Positions 17,475 to 28,168 of a stretch of 64,000 nt of DNA are shown one piece after another. Position 1 is the first letter of the stretch; each line of letters begins with the position of its first letter. The translations under genes and the position numbers were made by a program. This stretch comes from Neoroseomonas alkaliterrae (lineage in GTDB: Bacteria; Pseudomonadota; Alphaproteobacteria; Acetobacterales; Acetobacteraceae), in contig NZ_JACIJE010000003.1 in assembly GCF_014199195.1 (NCBI RefSeq), positions 124,001 through 188,000 of the forward strand. The letters run 5' to 3'. The notes under the pieces were generated by a model that did no database searches, had not been told where the DNA came from, and was given only the letters and a program-made list of their open reading frames with translations.

Positions 17475-20258
17475 ATGCCCTCGGCCCCGCGACTCCTCCT
17501 CCCCGGCGTGCCTTCGCTCGTCGCGGGCTTCGGCCGCGCCGTCCTGCTCACCACCGACGGCGAGATCGAGATCCTCGACAGCGAGGCGGCCGCGAAGGCT
17601 GTGCGGGACACCGCCCCCCTTCTCGTCCACGCCCCCGCCACCGCCCGCCGCCTCGGCCTGCCGGGCTTCGACGCAGCGCATGACCTCCTCGACCTCTTCG
17701 CCTTCTGCCGCCCGGCCGAACCCTGCGCCCCCACCCCGCGTGGCCTCGCCCTCGCGCTCGATCTGCCGCAGCCGCCCGACGACGAAGCCGCCGTCGCCCT
17801 GCTGCCGGAGATCGCCACCCACCTGCTGCGCCACCTGGCCGACACGCGCGAACACCCCCGCAACCGCGACGCCCCGGGCTTGGCCGCCCGCATGGGGGAG
17901 GCGGGCTGGCCCTGGGCGCCCTCGGTCCTCGCCGCCCTCGGCGAGCCCGGGGCAAAGCCCGATGCGCGCGCCTACAAGGTCTGGCGCCGCCTCCCCGAAT
18001 GGGAGGACACCGCCCCGCCCCCACCGCCCGCTACCTTCGCCGTGGAGCCGGCCGAGGCCCGCCGCCGCCTCGCCGAGATCCTGGGCCCCGGCGCCGAGCA
18101 GCGCCCGCAGCAGGCCGACTACGCCTCCGCCGCCGCCGCCGCCTTCGCCCCTCGCGCCCATCCCGGCGCCCCCGCGCTGGTCCTGGCCGAAGCGGGGACC
18201 GGCACGGGCAAGACGCTCGGCTATGTCGCGCCCGCCAGCCTCTGGGCCGAGAGGAACGGCGCGCCGGTCTGGATCAGCACCTACACCCGCAACCTGCAGC
18301 GCCAGATCGACCAGGAGACCGCCCGCCTCTTCCCGGACCCGGAGGAGCGCCGCCGCCGCGTGGTGCTCCGCAAGGGCCGCGAGAACTACCTCTGCCTGCT
18401 GAACCTCGATGACCTGACGGCCGCCATCCCCGCGCCGCACCTCGCCATCCCGCTCGGCCTCGTCGCGCGCTGGGCGCTGTTCACGCGCGACGGGGACCTG
18501 CTCGGCGGCGACTTCCCCGGCTGGATCGCGGAACTCTTCGGCCCTGCCGCTGTCCTGCCGCTCGCCGACCGGCGCGGCGAATGCATCCATTCCGCCTGCC
18601 CGCACTACAAGACATGCTTCGTCGAGCATTCCGTCCGCCGCGCGAAATCGGCGCGGATCGTCGTCGCCAACCACGCGCTGGTCATGGTCCAGGCCGCGCT
18701 CGGCGGCGGGGAGGACGGCCCGCCGCTGCGCCTCGTCTTCGACGAGGGCCACCACCTCTTCGACGCCGCCGATTCCGCCTTCTCCGCCGACCTCACCGGC
18801 GCCGAGATGGCCGAGATGCGCCGCTGGCTGCTGGGCGCGGAAGGCGGCCGCTCCCGTGCCCGCGGCCTGCGCCGGCGGCTGGAGGAACTGATCGCCGACC
18901 GCCCGGACCTCGCCGCGCAACTGGATGCAGCCCTGCAGGCCGCGCGCGCCCTGCCCGTCCCCGGCTGGCCCTCCCGCCTCGGCGGCGGAGCCGTGGCGCG
19001 CCCCGAGGAGGCACCCAACCCGGCGGAAGCCTTCCTCCGCGCCGTGCGCGAGCAGGTGCTCGCCCGCACCCGCGAGCGCCGCGACGCCGGCCTCTACGAT
19101 TCCGAATGCGACCTGTTTCCCGTGACGGAGGCGCTGCCGCCCGCCGCCGAGGCCCTCGCCCGCGCGCTCGCCCGCCTCGAACAGCCGGCTCGCGCGCTGC
19201 GCGACCGTCTCACCGCCCGGCTGGAGGAGGAGGCGGCGGACCTCGAAACCGGCGATCGCATCCGCATCGAGGCCGCCTGCCGCGCCATCGAGCGCCGCGT
19301 TCTCATGCCCTGCGAGGCCTGGCAGGGCATGCTCGCCACCATCCAGGCCGCTCCGCCCGAACCCGGCGAGCGCCCCGCCTTCGTGGACTGGCTCTCCCTC
19401 GAACGCCGCGGCGGCGCGGATACCGATGCCGGGATGCACCGCCACCACCTCGACCCGACCGAGCCCTTCGCCCGCGCCGTCGCGGCCCCGGCGCACGGGC
19501 TGCTGATCACCTCCGCCACCCTGCGCGACGAGGCCGAGACCGGCGCCGACCCCGAATCCGCCTGGCACGAGGCCGAGGCCCGCACCGGCGCGATCCACCT
19601 GCCGAGCCCGGCGATCCGCGCCGCCGTCCCCTCCCCCTTCGACTACGCCGCGCAGACGCGCTGCCTCGTCGTGACCGATGTGGCGAAGGAGGAACCCGCC
19701 CAGGTCGCCGCCGCCTTCCAGGCGCTGTTCCTGGCCGCAGGCGGCGGCGCGCTCGGCCTGTTCACCGCCATCCGCCGCCTGCGCGAGGTCCATGCCCGCA
19801 TCGCGGCCCCGCTCGAGAATGCCGGCATCCCGCTCTACGCCCAGCATGTGGACGCAATGGACAATGCGACGCTCGTGGATGTCTTCCGCGCCGAGGAGCA
19901 TGCCTGCCTGCTCGGCACCGATGCCATGAGGGACGGCGTGGACGTGCCCGGCCGGGCGCTGCGCCTGCTGGTCTTCGACCGCGTGCCCTGGCCGCGCCCG
20001 ACCATCCTGCACCGCGAGCGCCGGCTGCACCTCTCGGGCGGGCGGCCGAAGGACTACGACGACCGGGTGGCCCGCCACCGGCTGCGCCAGGCCTTCGGCC
20101 GGCTGGTTCGCCGCGCCGACGACCGCGGCGTCTTCGTCATGCTCGACGCCCGCTGCCCCTCGCGCCTGCTGCACGGCCTGCCGCCGGGCGTGCTGATCCG
20201 CCGCCTCGGCCTCGCGCAGGCGGTGGCCGAGACGCGCGCCTTCCTGGCCGAAACCTGA
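17475..20258 (+). CDS. DinG/XPD-family ATP-dependent DNA helicase
   Basis: A 927-residue superfamily 2 helicase. Walker A is EAGTGTGKT near residue 240. An iron-sulfur-type cysteine set follows, with one Cys in NYLCLLN and three in CIHSACPHYKTC near residues 371-382. Motif II is DEGHH and motif VI is QAFGRLVRRADDRG near the C-terminus. The first about 200 residues resemble a degenerate DnaQ/PolA-type exonuclease fold (HAPATARRLGL, DLLDLFAF) without an intact acidic active site that I can identify. It probably unwinds DNA 5' to 3' in repair. The ATG at 17475 avoids a low-complexity extension. Confidence 0.88.
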   Translation: MPSAPRLLLPGVPSLVAGFGRAVLLTTDGEIEILDSEAAAKAVRDTAPLLVHAPATARRLGLPGFDAAHDLLDLFAFCRPAEPCAPTPRGLALALDLPQPPDDEAAVALLPEIATHLLRHLADTREHPRNRDAPGLAARMGEAGWPWAPSVLAALGEPGAKPDARAYKVWRRLPEWEDTAPPPPPATFAVEPAEARRRLAEILGPGAEQRPQQADYASAAAAAFAPRAHPGAPALVLAEAGTGTGKTLGYVAPASLWAERNGAPVWISTYTRNLQRQIDQETARLFPDPEERRRRVVLRKGRENYLCLLNLDDLTAAIPAPHLAIPLGLVARWALFTRDGDLLGGDFPGWIAELFGPAAVLPLADRRGECIHSACPHYKTCFVEHSVRRAKSARIVVANHALVMVQAALGGGEDGPPLRLVFDEGHHLFDAADSAFSADLTGAEMAEMRRWLLGAEGGRSRARGLRRRLEELIADRPDLAAQLDAALQAARALPVPGWPSRLGGGAVARPEEAPNPAEAFLRAVREQVLARTRERRDAGLYDSECDLFPVTEALPPAAEALARALARLEQPARALRDRLTARLEEEAADLETGDRIRIEAACRAIERRVLMPCEAWQGMLATIQAAPPEPGERPAFVDWLSLERRGGADTDAGMHRHHLDPTEPFARAVAAPAHGLLITSATLRDEAETGADPESAWHEAEARTGAIHLPSPAIRAAVPSPFDYAAQTRCLVVTDVAKEEPAQVAAAFQALFLAAGGGALGLFTAIRRLREVHARIAAPLENAGIPLYAQHVDAMDNATLVDVFRAEEHACLLGTDAMRDGVDVPGRALRLLVFDRVPWPRPTILHRERRLHLSGGRPKDYDDRVARHRLRQAFGRLVRRADDRGVFVMLDARCPSRLLHGLPPGVLIRRLGLAQAVAETRAFLAET

Positions 20259-20317
20259 CCCCTTCCTTCCGCGCGCGGCGGGGAGCAATCTCCTCTCCGG
20301 ACCGAGGCGGGAGGAGA

Positions 20318-20836
20318 ATGCCCATGCCCATGACGCTCGATGATTTCGTCAGCCGCGCCCGCGCCGCGCTGAAGGACCACCCCGGCACCGAAGGCCGCCG
20401 GATGGTCTGCGACCTCGTGCGCGAGGCCCTGAAGGACCCCGCCTTCGTTGCCGCGCACATCAACGACGCGACGCCCGAGCGCAAGGTGCTCTACGAGGAT
20501 CCCGAACTCGGCTTCACCGTCCTCGCCCATGCCTACAAGGACGCCAAGACCACCGGCCCGCACGACCACGGCCCCTCCTGGGCGATCTACGGCCAGGCCG
20601 CGGGCGAGACCATCATGACCGACTGGGAATGCCTCGCCCGCCCGACCGAGACCACGCCGGGCAAGGCCAGGCGCATCCGCGACTACGCCATGAAGCCGGG
20701 CGACGCCTATCTCTACGAGCCCGGCGTGCTGCATTCCCCGCGCCGCGACGGCCCCACGCGCCTGCTGCGGATCGAGGGCATGAACATGGACCGGGTGAAG
20801 CGCCTGCCCTACCAGCCGGTGGACGCCGCGGCCTGA
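20318..20836 (+). CDS. cupin-fold protein, cysteine-dioxygenase-like
   Basis: A 172-residue soluble protein with three close ATGs (20318, 20324, 20330); the first is best placed for GAGGAG. The cupin core includes GPHDHGPSWAIYGQAAGE (metal-binding His residues near 84-86) and the second motif with GDAYLYEPGVLHSP. This pattern resembles the cysteine dioxygenase / 3-mercaptopropionate dioxygenase superfamily, but the substrate is unknown. It follows the helicase gene by 59 bases in the same direction and could share its transcript. Confidence 0.65.
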   Translation: MPMPMTLDDFVSRARAALKDHPGTEGRRMVCDLVREALKDPAFVAAHINDATPERKVLYEDPELGFTVLAHAYKDAKTTGPHDHGPSWAIYGQAAGETIMTDWECLARPTETTPGKARRIRDYAMKPGDAYLYEPGVLHSPRRDGPTRLLRIEGMNMDRVKRLPYQPVDAAA

Positions 20837-20850
20837 GGCCGCCGGGCCGG

Positions 20851-20887
20851 ACCCGGCGGGCGAAGGACCAGCCTCTGCCCGCCGGGT
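20851..20887. terminator. bidirectional hairpin between convergent genes
   Basis: ACCCGGCGGGC (20851-20861) pairs perfectly with GCCCGCCGGGT (20877-20887). It lies between the cupin gene (plus) and the crotonase-like gene (minus), so it can end transcription from both sides. Confidence 0.6.
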
Positions 20888-20920
20888 GACGGGCCCTGCT
20901 GCCGCACGCCTTCGTACGGA

Positions 20921-21658
20921 TCAGCCGCGCCCGCGCTGCGCCGTCGCCTGCGCCCGGTATGCCTCCACCCGCGCCTTGAGGCCGGGCCGCGCGACCGAGC
21001 GCGCCAGCGCCGCGAGATCGCCCGCATCATCGGCCCGCCGCGTGCGCGCATGCAGCGCGGCCACCGTCGCGGCATCGAGGCGCGTGGCCGCCTCCGCCGC
21101 CGCGGCCACCGCCTCCGCCGCATCCGCGACCACCGCCGTCGCGAGGCCGATCGCGAGCGCCCGCGCGGCGCCGACGCTCGCGCCCGCCAGGAGCAGGCGC
21201 CGCGCCGTTCCATCCCCCACCAGCCCGGCCAGCCGGCCCGTCCCGAGCACCAACCCGAAGCCCGGCCCGGGGAAGGCGAAGGACGCCCCTTCCAGCGCGA
21301 TGCGATGGTCGCAGGCGGCGAAAAGGTCCGCCCCCGCGCCGAAGACCCGCCCGCCCGCCACCGCGACGGTCGTCACCGGCAAGGCATGGATCCGCTGCAG
21401 CAGGATCTCGATGCGCAGGATGCGCAGCGCGAGGTCGCCCTCGCTCGTCTCCGCAAGGCCCGACAGGTCGAGCCCGGTGCAGAAATTGCGCCCCTCCCCG
21501 CGCAGCACGATGCAGCGCGCGCCCGCCGCCTCGGCGGCATCGAGCGCCGCCTCGATCCCCGCCACCATCCCCGGCCCCAGCGCGTTGCCCCGCTCAGGAC
21601 GCGCGAGGGTGATGGTCGCGATCGCGCCATCGAGCCTGCTCAACACCTCCTCCGTCAT
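20921..21658 (-). CDS. enoyl-CoA hydratase/isomerase family protein
   Basis: A 245-residue crotonase-fold protein. Oxyanion-hole elements are visible in RNFCTGLDLSGL and GGRVFGAGADLFAACDHRIA. However, the two glutamates used by true enoyl-CoA hydratases are not in place: the FPE position reads FPG, and the second Glu is Arg in TARRLLLAG. So a hydratase reaction is doubtful, and an isomerase, hydrolase or other crotonase activity should be considered. Its ATG overlaps the stop of the amidohydrolase gene (ATGA), pointing to a joint pathway. Confidence 0.78.
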   Translation of the reverse strand: MTEEVLSRLDGAIATITLARPERGNALGPGMVAGIEAALDAAEAAGARCIVLRGEGRNFCTGLDLSGLAETSEGDLALRILRIEILLQRIHALPVTTVAVAGGRVFGAGADLFAACDHRIALEGASFAFPGPGFGLVLGTGRLAGLVGDGTARRLLLAGASVGAARALAIGLATAVVADAAEAVAAAAEAATRLDAATVAALHARTRRADDAGDLAALARSVARPGLKARVEAYRAQATAQRGRG

Positions 21659-22842
21659 GCCGACAGCACCCCGTCCCGCGCGACGACGCGCCCGGCCGAG
21701 ACGACAAGGCGGCGAACAGGGCGCGCCACCACCGCCTCGGCCAGCGTCCGCGCCTCGACCAGCACGAGATCGGCGCGCGCGCCGGGCAGGAGGCCGTGGT
21801 CGGAAAATCCGCACCCCTGCGCCCCCGCCGCGCTGACGCAATCGAAGGCCAGCGCCACCTCGTCATCCCGCCGGAAGTTGTTGCGCAGGCCGATGAGCAT
21901 CGCGCGCTCGAGCATGTCGGGCGAGCCATAGGGCGTCCAGGTATCGCGGATGCCGTCATTGCCGCCGAAGATCGTCACCCCCGCCGCGCGGCAGGCGGCG
22001 ACAGGCGGCACGGGGCGCGAGGCCGGCGCCGTCGTCGCGATGGCGACGCCGAGCTGCGCCATGCGCGCCAGCAGCGCATCGCGCTCGCGTTCGGCGATGT
22101 CGCCCAGGCAGAAGGCGTGGCTCACCACCACCTTGCCCTCCATGCCGAGCGCGCGCGTGCGTTCGAGAATGAGGTCGAGCGAGAAGGCCCCCATCGTCCC
22201 CGGCTCGTGCAGATGGATGTCCACCGGCTTGCCGTGCCTCTCCGCCAGCCCGAACACGATATCGAGGTGCCGCACCGGATCGCGCTCGATGGCGCAGGGA
22301 TCGAGCCCGCCGACGATGTCCGCCCCCATCGCCAGCGCCGCATCGAGCAGCCTCTCCGTCCCCTGCCGGGCGAGGATGCCCGATTGCGGGAAGGCGACGA
22401 TCTGGATCTCCTGCAGCCCGCGCATCGCCTCGCGGGTTTCCAGCACGCGCGCGACATGGCGCGTCCCGCCCACCGTATCCACGTCCACATGGCTGCGGAT
22501 GCGTGTCGTCCCCGCCGCGAGGAAGGCGCGCGCCAGCGCCAGCGAGGCAGCCCCGGCATCATGCCCGGTGCGCGCGCGCCATTCGCGCTCGGTGTCGATC
22601 TTGTCCTCGATGCGCGGCCCGACCGCGTTCACCAGCCAGTCCGGCAGGTGGATGGTCGTCTTGTCGAGATGGGTGTGCCCCTCGACGAAGCCGGGCAGCA
22701 ACAGCATGCCGCGCCCGTCCTCGCTCGGCTCCCCGGCCGGCGGCGCGGCGGGCGCGATGGCGGCGATCCGCCCGCCCGTGATCGACACCGTCGCCGCCGC
22801 GCCGCCCATGGGGCGGACATTCGTCAGATGCCAGGTCGTCAT
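21655..22842 (-). CDS. amidohydrolase, cytosine deaminase-like
   Basis: A 395-residue metal-dependent hydrolase. The metal motif is GFVEGHTHLDKT near residues 51-62. The second His is in VDIHLHE, another in SHAFCLGD, and the catalytic Asp is in GGNDGIRD. The order and the TWTPYGSPDMLERAM segment match CodA-type cytosine/isoguanine deaminases and related N-heterocycle amidohydrolases. The substrate is unknown. It is translationally coupled to the crotonase gene and follows the threonine-dehydratase-like gene by 34 bases, suggesting catabolism of an N-containing compound. Confidence 0.8.
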   Translation of the reverse strand: MTTWHLTNVRPMGGAAATVSITGGRIAAIAPAAPPAGEPSEDGRGMLLLPGFVEGHTHLDKTTIHLPDWLVNAVGPRIEDKIDTEREWRARTGHDAGAASLALARAFLAAGTTRIRSHVDVDTVGGTRHVARVLETREAMRGLQEIQIVAFPQSGILARQGTERLLDAALAMGADIVGGLDPCAIERDPVRHLDIVFGLAERHGKPVDIHLHEPGTMGAFSLDLILERTRALGMEGKVVVSHAFCLGDIAERERDALLARMAQLGVAIATTAPASRPVPPVAACRAAGVTIFGGNDGIRDTWTPYGSPDMLERAMLIGLRNNFRRDDEVALAFDCVSAAGAQGCGFSDHGLLPGARADLVLVEARTLAEAVVARPVRRLVVSAGRVVARDGVLSA

Positions 22843-22876
22843 GGGCGGATCCTTCCCGTCGTCGCGGCGGGCGGGA

Positions 22877-23836
22877 TCAGGCCGCCGCCATCACCCAGTC
22901 GCGGAACAGGTCGAGGTCGATATTGCCCCCGCACAGCACGAGCCCGACGCGCCGGCCGCGCATCGCGGCGCGTTCCTGCATCAGCGCCGCGAGCGGCGCC
23001 GCACCCGCCCCTTCCGCAAGGTTGTGCGTGTCCTGCCAATAGGCGCGGATCGCCGCGGCGACCTCCTCATCCGTCACCGTCACGATGCGCGCGGCGCCGC
23101 GGCGGATGATCGCGAGCGCCTCGGCATCCGGCACGCGCGTCGCCATCCCGTCCGCGCGCGTCTCGGCCTTCGGCGTCGTCACCACATGCCCGGCCGCGAA
23201 GGACAGCGCGTAGGACGGCGCGCCCGCGCTCTGCACGCCGATGATCTCGGTGCCGAGGCCGAGAAGGTCGCGCGCCAGGATGCAGCCGCAGATGCCCGAA
23301 CCCATGCCGATCGGCACATACAGCACATCGAGCGGCGGGCTGCCGCGGAAGAACTCCAGCGCATAGGTCGCCACACCCAGCACGAGGTCGGGCGCGAAGG
23401 AGGGCGCGAACTCCAGCCCCTCGGCGGCAGCGAGGCGCGCCGCCTCCTCGCGCGCGGCGTCGAAATCCGCGCCGTGCTCCACGAGGCGCGCCCCGAAGGC
23501 GCGCATCGCCGCGTTCTTCTCCGCGCTGTTGCCGTGCGGGACCAGGATCGTCACCGGCACGCCATGCAGCCTGCCGGCATAGGCCAGCGACTGGCCGTGA
23601 TTGCCGCGCGTCGCGCTGACCACGCCGCGCACCTGCGGCCGCTCGCGCTTCAGGCGTTCCATGTAGACCAGGCCGCCGCGCAGCTTGAAGGCGCCGGTCG
23701 GCGTGTGGTTCTCGTGCTTGACCCAGACCTCCGCGCCGGTCCGCGCCGCGAGGAGCGGCCAGGCGACCTGCGGCGTCGGCGCGAAGGCCCGGTGGACGAG
23801 GCGCGCCGCTTCCTCGAGCGCGTCCAGCGTGAACAT
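22877..23836 (-). CDS. threonine dehydratase family PLP enzyme
   Basis: A 319-residue fold-type II PLP enzyme starting MFTLDALEEAARLVHRAF. The PLP lysine is in KHENHTPTGAFKLRGG near residue 51, the substrate loop is SATRGNHGQSLA, and the phosphate-binding glycine loop is PIGMGSGICG. It lacks the C-terminal ACT regulatory domain of biosynthetic IlvA and is of catabolic size. It resembles the EutB-type dehydratase of ectoine-degradation clusters, but no ectoine genes are nearby, so serine/threonine deamination is the safer reading. Confidence 0.83.
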   Translation of the reverse strand: MFTLDALEEAARLVHRAFAPTPQVAWPLLAARTGAEVWVKHENHTPTGAFKLRGGLVYMERLKRERPQVRGVVSATRGNHGQSLAYAGRLHGVPVTILVPHGNSAEKNAAMRAFGARLVEHGADFDAAREEAARLAAAEGLEFAPSFAPDLVLGVATYALEFFRGSPPLDVLYVPIGMGSGICGCILARDLLGLGTEIIGVQSAGAPSYALSFAAGHVVTTPKAETRADGMATRVPDAEALAIIRRGAARIVTVTDEEVAAAIRAYWQDTHNLAEGAGAAPLAALMQERAAMRGRRVGLVLCGGNIDLDLFRDWVMAAA

Positions 23837-23856
23837 CGGCGAGGCGGCGCGCGCCC

Positions 23857-24060
23857 TCAGATGGTCTTGAGGTTGACCGCGGCCGCCTTGCCGCGCTCCG
23901 TCGCCACGTCGTAGCTGACCTTCTGGTTCTCGTTCAGCCCGGTCAGCCCCGCCTTCTGCACGGCGGTGATGTGCACGAAGACATCCTTGCCGCCGTCCTG
24001 CGGCACGATGAACCCGTAGCCCTTGGTCGCGTTGAACCACTTCACGGTACCGATCGCCAT
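23857..24060 (-). CDS. cold-shock protein (CspA family)
   Basis: A 67-residue single cold-shock domain, MAIGTVKWFNATKGYGFI, with both RNA-binding motifs (KGYGFI and DVFVHI). The ATG at 24060 is the family start; the frame is open upstream but without similarity. It binds single-stranded RNA or DNA and acts as an RNA chaperone. It lies 20 bases upstream of the threonine-dehydratase-like gene on the same strand. The 250-base region upstream could hold a long leader, as is usual for csp genes, but I see no decisive structure. Confidence 0.92.
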   Translation of the reverse strand: MAIGTVKWFNATKGYGFIVPQDGGKDVFVHITAVQKAGLTGLNENQKVSYDVATERGKAAAVNLKTI

Positions 24061-24257
24061 GCGGCGGGCCTCCTTGCCTTGCCGGCGCGCGGGATGCGCC
24101 GGGATCGCCCAGCCGTGCCCGGGATCGGCTTGGAGGCGCCCGGGCATCCGGAGGCACGGCAAGGCGAGGCAAGGCGCGATGGGTGCGTAGATGACACGCA
24201 GATCATGACAGCCACGTCAACCGAAGCGTCCCGCTGCTCCGCGCAGCCGCGAAACGG

Positions 24258-24288
24258 AAACGGGGCGGCCCCGAAGGACCGCCCCGCC
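24258..24288 (-). terminator. groEL intrinsic terminator
   Basis: A stem (CGGGGCGG 24261-24268 with CCGCCCCG 24279-24286, extended by two pairs after a mismatch) is followed on the minus strand by GTTTCCGTTTC, about 25 bases after the groEL stop. Confidence 0.7.
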
Positions 24289-24312
24289 CCGGCTCCGACC
24301 GGCTGGCGCCGA

Positions 24313-25953
<1,641 letters not shown>

Positions 25954-26001
25954 CTACCTCTCGAAAACTCTGGATGGATCGGGGAAGGCGGAAGCGGCGC
26001 C

Positions 26002-26316
26002 TCAGGCAGCCTTCTTCGCCTCGGCGGTGACCTCGAGGATGCCCATGATGTCGCTCTCCTTCATGATCAGGAGCTCCTCGCCATCGAGCTTCACCTCGGT
26101 GCCCGACCACTTGCCGAACAGGATGCGGTCGCCGGGCTTCACGTCGAGCGGGCGCACCTCGCCCTTCTCGTTGATCGTGCCGGCGCCGACGGCGATCACC
26201 TCGCCCTCCTGCGGCTTCTCCTTCGCGGTGTCCGGGATGATGATGCCGCCGCGCGTCTTCTCCTCCGCCTCGATGCGGCGGACGAGAACGCGGTCGTGCA
26301 GGGGACGGAACTTCAT
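26002..26316 (-). CDS. groS: co-chaperonin GroES
   Basis: A 104-residue co-chaperonin, [20 protein letters not shown], with the mobile loop [18 protein letters not shown] (residues about 22-39) that docks on GroEL, and the C-terminal [14 protein letters not shown] block. It is slightly longer than the usual 95-97 residues because of an alanine/lysine tail (VTAEAKKAA). It is first gene of the groESL operon; promoter and operators lie 80-170 bases upstream. Confidence 0.96.
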   Translation of the reverse strand: MKFRPLHDRVLVRRIEAEEKTRGGIIIPDTAKEKPQEGEVIAVGAGTINEKGEVRPLDVKPGDRILFGKWSGTEVKLDGEELLIMKESDIMGILEVTAEAKKAA

Positions 26317-26395
26317 CGGGATGTCCTCTCCTGAGCCTCGGGTTGGTGACGGCTCGCCCTGGGAAGCCTGGCCGGTCGCCGGAACGCCCCGGCCG

Positions 26396-26422
26396 TTAGC
26401 ACTCCCCCCAGAGGAGTGCCAG
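26396..26422. promoter_or_regulatory. CIRCE operator 1 (HrcA site)
   Basis: TTAGCACTC-N9-GAGTGCCAG; the left arm is perfect and the right arm differs from GAGTGCTAA in the last bases. It sits just downstream of the groES -10 element, overlapping the expected transcription start. Confidence 0.85.
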
Positions 26423-26424
26423 CG

Positions 26425-26453
26425 ATCTAGAGCCCGCCTGCCCGATCGTCAAG
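26425..26453 (-). promoter_or_regulatory. groS: groESL promoter
   Basis: On the minus strand, CTTGAC (26453-26448), a 17-base spacer and CTAGAT (26430-26425) match the alphaproteobacterial housekeeping promoter CTTGAC-N17-CTATAT almost perfectly. It lies between the two CIRCE elements. Confidence 0.75.
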
Positions 26454-26460
26454 CGATCCG

Positions 26461-26487
26461 GCAGCACTCGCGAAGCGCGAGTGCTAA
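26461..26487. promoter_or_regulatory. CIRCE operator 2 (HrcA site)
   Basis: GCAGCACTC-N9-GAGTGCTAA; the right arm is perfect and the left arm lacks only the two terminal T bases. It lies 8 bases upstream of the groES -35 element and 131 bases upstream of the divergent usg ATG. Confidence 0.85.
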
Positions 26488-26618
26488 CATCTTGATCCTC
26501 AACAATTTTTCTTGCCATGCGCTGCACCGCACATGTCATCCTGATGACGGCGACGGGCCCTTGCGCGGCCCCGCCCGGTCGAAACCGCAGGGCTCAACCC
26601 AGCCAGGGAAGGGACAGA

Positions 26619-26897
26619 ATGACGGTGCTGCAGGGACTGGAACCGATCATCCGCATCCGCGACTGGCGGATGACCACCGCCGAACTCCTCTACCACATGC
26701 CGGACCACCCCCACGTCCTGCAGGCCTATGTCTGGCAGAAGATCGACCACGCGCCGGACTTCCCGGAACTGACGCGCTTCCTCGAGTTCTGGCGCCGCGA
26801 GATCGACGGCCCCCTCCACTCCGTGCGCGTCGCCACCGCCGCCCTGACCCGGCCGGCGGAACTGCGCTACGCCAACGGCGTCTTCACCCTGCACTGA
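26619..26897 (+). CDS. usg: Usg family protein
   Basis: A 92-residue protein starting [29 protein letters not shown], matching the Usg family described upstream of the trp genes in Caulobacter and widespread in Alphaproteobacteria; its function is not established. The central [22 protein letters not shown] block is the family hallmark. The ATG at 26619 follows AGGGAAGGG; an upstream in-frame ATG at 26517 would add unrelated sequence. It is divergent from groES and could share its HrcA control, which is inference. Confidence 0.85.
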   Translation: MTVLQGLEPIIRIRDWRMTTAELLYHMPDHPHVLQAYVWQKIDHAPDFPELTRFLEFWRREIDGPLHSVRVATAALTRPAELRYANGVFTLH

Positions 26898-26904
26898 GAA
26901 CGGG

Positions 26905-26961
26905 AGCCGGAGAGGGGCGCCGCCCCTCTCCCCGCCGAAGGCCGAAGGGCCTTCGGGAACC
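26905..26961 (+). repeat. double-hairpin repeat family, copy C
   Basis: Hairpin 1 is GGAGAGGGGC/GCCCCTCTCC (26909-26931); hairpin 2 is CGAAGGCC/GGCCTTCG (26936-26955). It begins about 10 bases after the usg stop, in the same direction. Confidence 0.8.
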
Positions 26962-26977
26962 GCTGCCGGGCTCGCGG

Positions 26978-28168
26978 TCAGGCCCGCAGCCTTGAGGGCG
27001 CAGCGGCCGGGCCGGGCGCGTCCATCAGATGCGCCACGATCGCCCGCCGCACCGGCGCGAGCACGGCCCCCGCGCCGATCAGCGCCGCGCGCGCCAGCCG
27101 CGCCGGCGCCCGGTCATCGGAATAGAGCCGCGCCACCGCATTGGTCGCGAGGAACAGGGGCAGCGTCGCCCGCCGCAGCGCGGCGCCGTAGCGCGCCAGC
27201 GGCGCCGCCTCGCCCGGATCGGCCGCCCGGCGGACGAGGCCCGCCAGCATCTCCGCCCCCAGCAGGCCGAAATTGAAGCCATGCGCGGTCACGGGATGCA
27301 TCCCCACCGCCGCATCCCCGAGCAGCGCGAATCGCCGCCCCGCGAAGCGGTGCGCATAGGTCGCGACCAGCGGATAGGCATGCCGCGTCCCCGCCGCCCG
27401 CATCGCGCCGAGCCGCCCCTCGTAACGCCGCGTCACCTCGGCGGCGAAATCCTCCGCCGCCATGGCCATCAGCCGCTCGGCCGCGGCCGGCGGGACCGTC
27501 AGCACCACGGAGGAGACATCGCCCGGCAGCGGCAGCATCGCGATGGTCTGGCCATGGGCGAACCATTCCGTCGCCACGCCGCCATGCGGCCGCTCATGCG
27601 CGAGGCGCGCGACGATCATGGTGCGCCCGAAATCGAGCATCTGCGCCCCGATGCCGGCCCGACGCCGCGCCTCGGAGAAGCGCGAATCGGCCGCCACCAC
27701 CAGCCGGGCGCGGAGTTGCCGCCCGTCATCGAGCACGAGCCGCGCGCCCGCGGCCTCGAGCACGAGGCCCGCCACCGCCCGGCCGGCGACCAGCCGCGCC
27801 TCGCCCGCCTCCGCCATCGTCTCGAACAGCGCCCGGCGGATCATGTGGTTCGGCACCAGCCGCCCGAGCGGCTCCCCGCCGCCGCCCGGCGCGAAGCGCA
27901 GCGCGAGCGGCGAGGCGCCATTCAGCACCCGCGCCTCGCGCAGCGGCGCCGTCTCCCCCGCCGGGATGCGCGCCCAGGCCCCGAGATCCCGCAGGATCGC
28001 CTGGGAGCGATGGGTCAGCGCGATCTCCCGCCCGTCGAAGCCCGGTTCGGCGATGGCCGCTTCCGGCGCCTTCTCGAACAGGGTGACGGCAACGCCGCTG
28101 CCCCTGAGCGCGCAGGCGAGCGCCAGCCCGGCCGGCCCCGCCCCGATGATCGCGACATCCGTGTCCAT
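26978..28168 (-). CDS. ubiM: 5-demethoxyubiquinol 5-hydroxylase, UbiM type
   Basis: A 396-residue FAD monooxygenase of the UbiH/UbiF/Coq6 superfamily, starting [21 protein letters not shown]. Landmarks are [25 protein letters not shown], the motif [15 protein letters not shown], and the second FAD site [21 protein letters not shown]. The combination [10 protein letters not shown] with the short AADSRFS block is how I recognise UbiM rather than UbiH, UbiF or UbiL. It hydroxylates the ubiquinone ring. The start at 28168 gives the family N-terminus; the frame continues upstream only as a shadow of the next gene. Confidence 0.82.
   Translation of the reverse strand: MDTDVAIIGAGPAGLALACALRGSGVAVTLFEKAPEAAIAEPGFDGREIALTHRSQAILRDLGAWARIPAGETAPLREARVLNGASPLALRFAPGGGGEPLGRLVPNHMIRRALFETMAEAGEARLVAGRAVAGLVLEAAGARLVLDDGRQLRARLVVAADSRFSEARRRAGIGAQMLDFGRTMIVARLAHERPHGGVATEWFAHGQTIAMLPLPGDVSSVVLTVPPAAAERLMAMAAEDFAAEVTRRYEGRLGAMRAAGTRHAYPLVATYAHRFAGRRFALLGDAAVGMHPVTAHGFNFGLLGAEMLAGLVRRAADPGEAAPLARYGAALRRATLPLFLATNAVARLYSDDRAPARLARAALIGAGAVLAPVRRAIVAHLMDAPGPAAAPSRLRA

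Noticed and set aside
17463..20288. A 941-codon minus-strand open frame opposite the helicase gene
   Set aside because: The plus strand encodes a full DinG/XPD helicase with all motifs; the antisense frame has only low-complexity Gly/Ala/Arg sequence.
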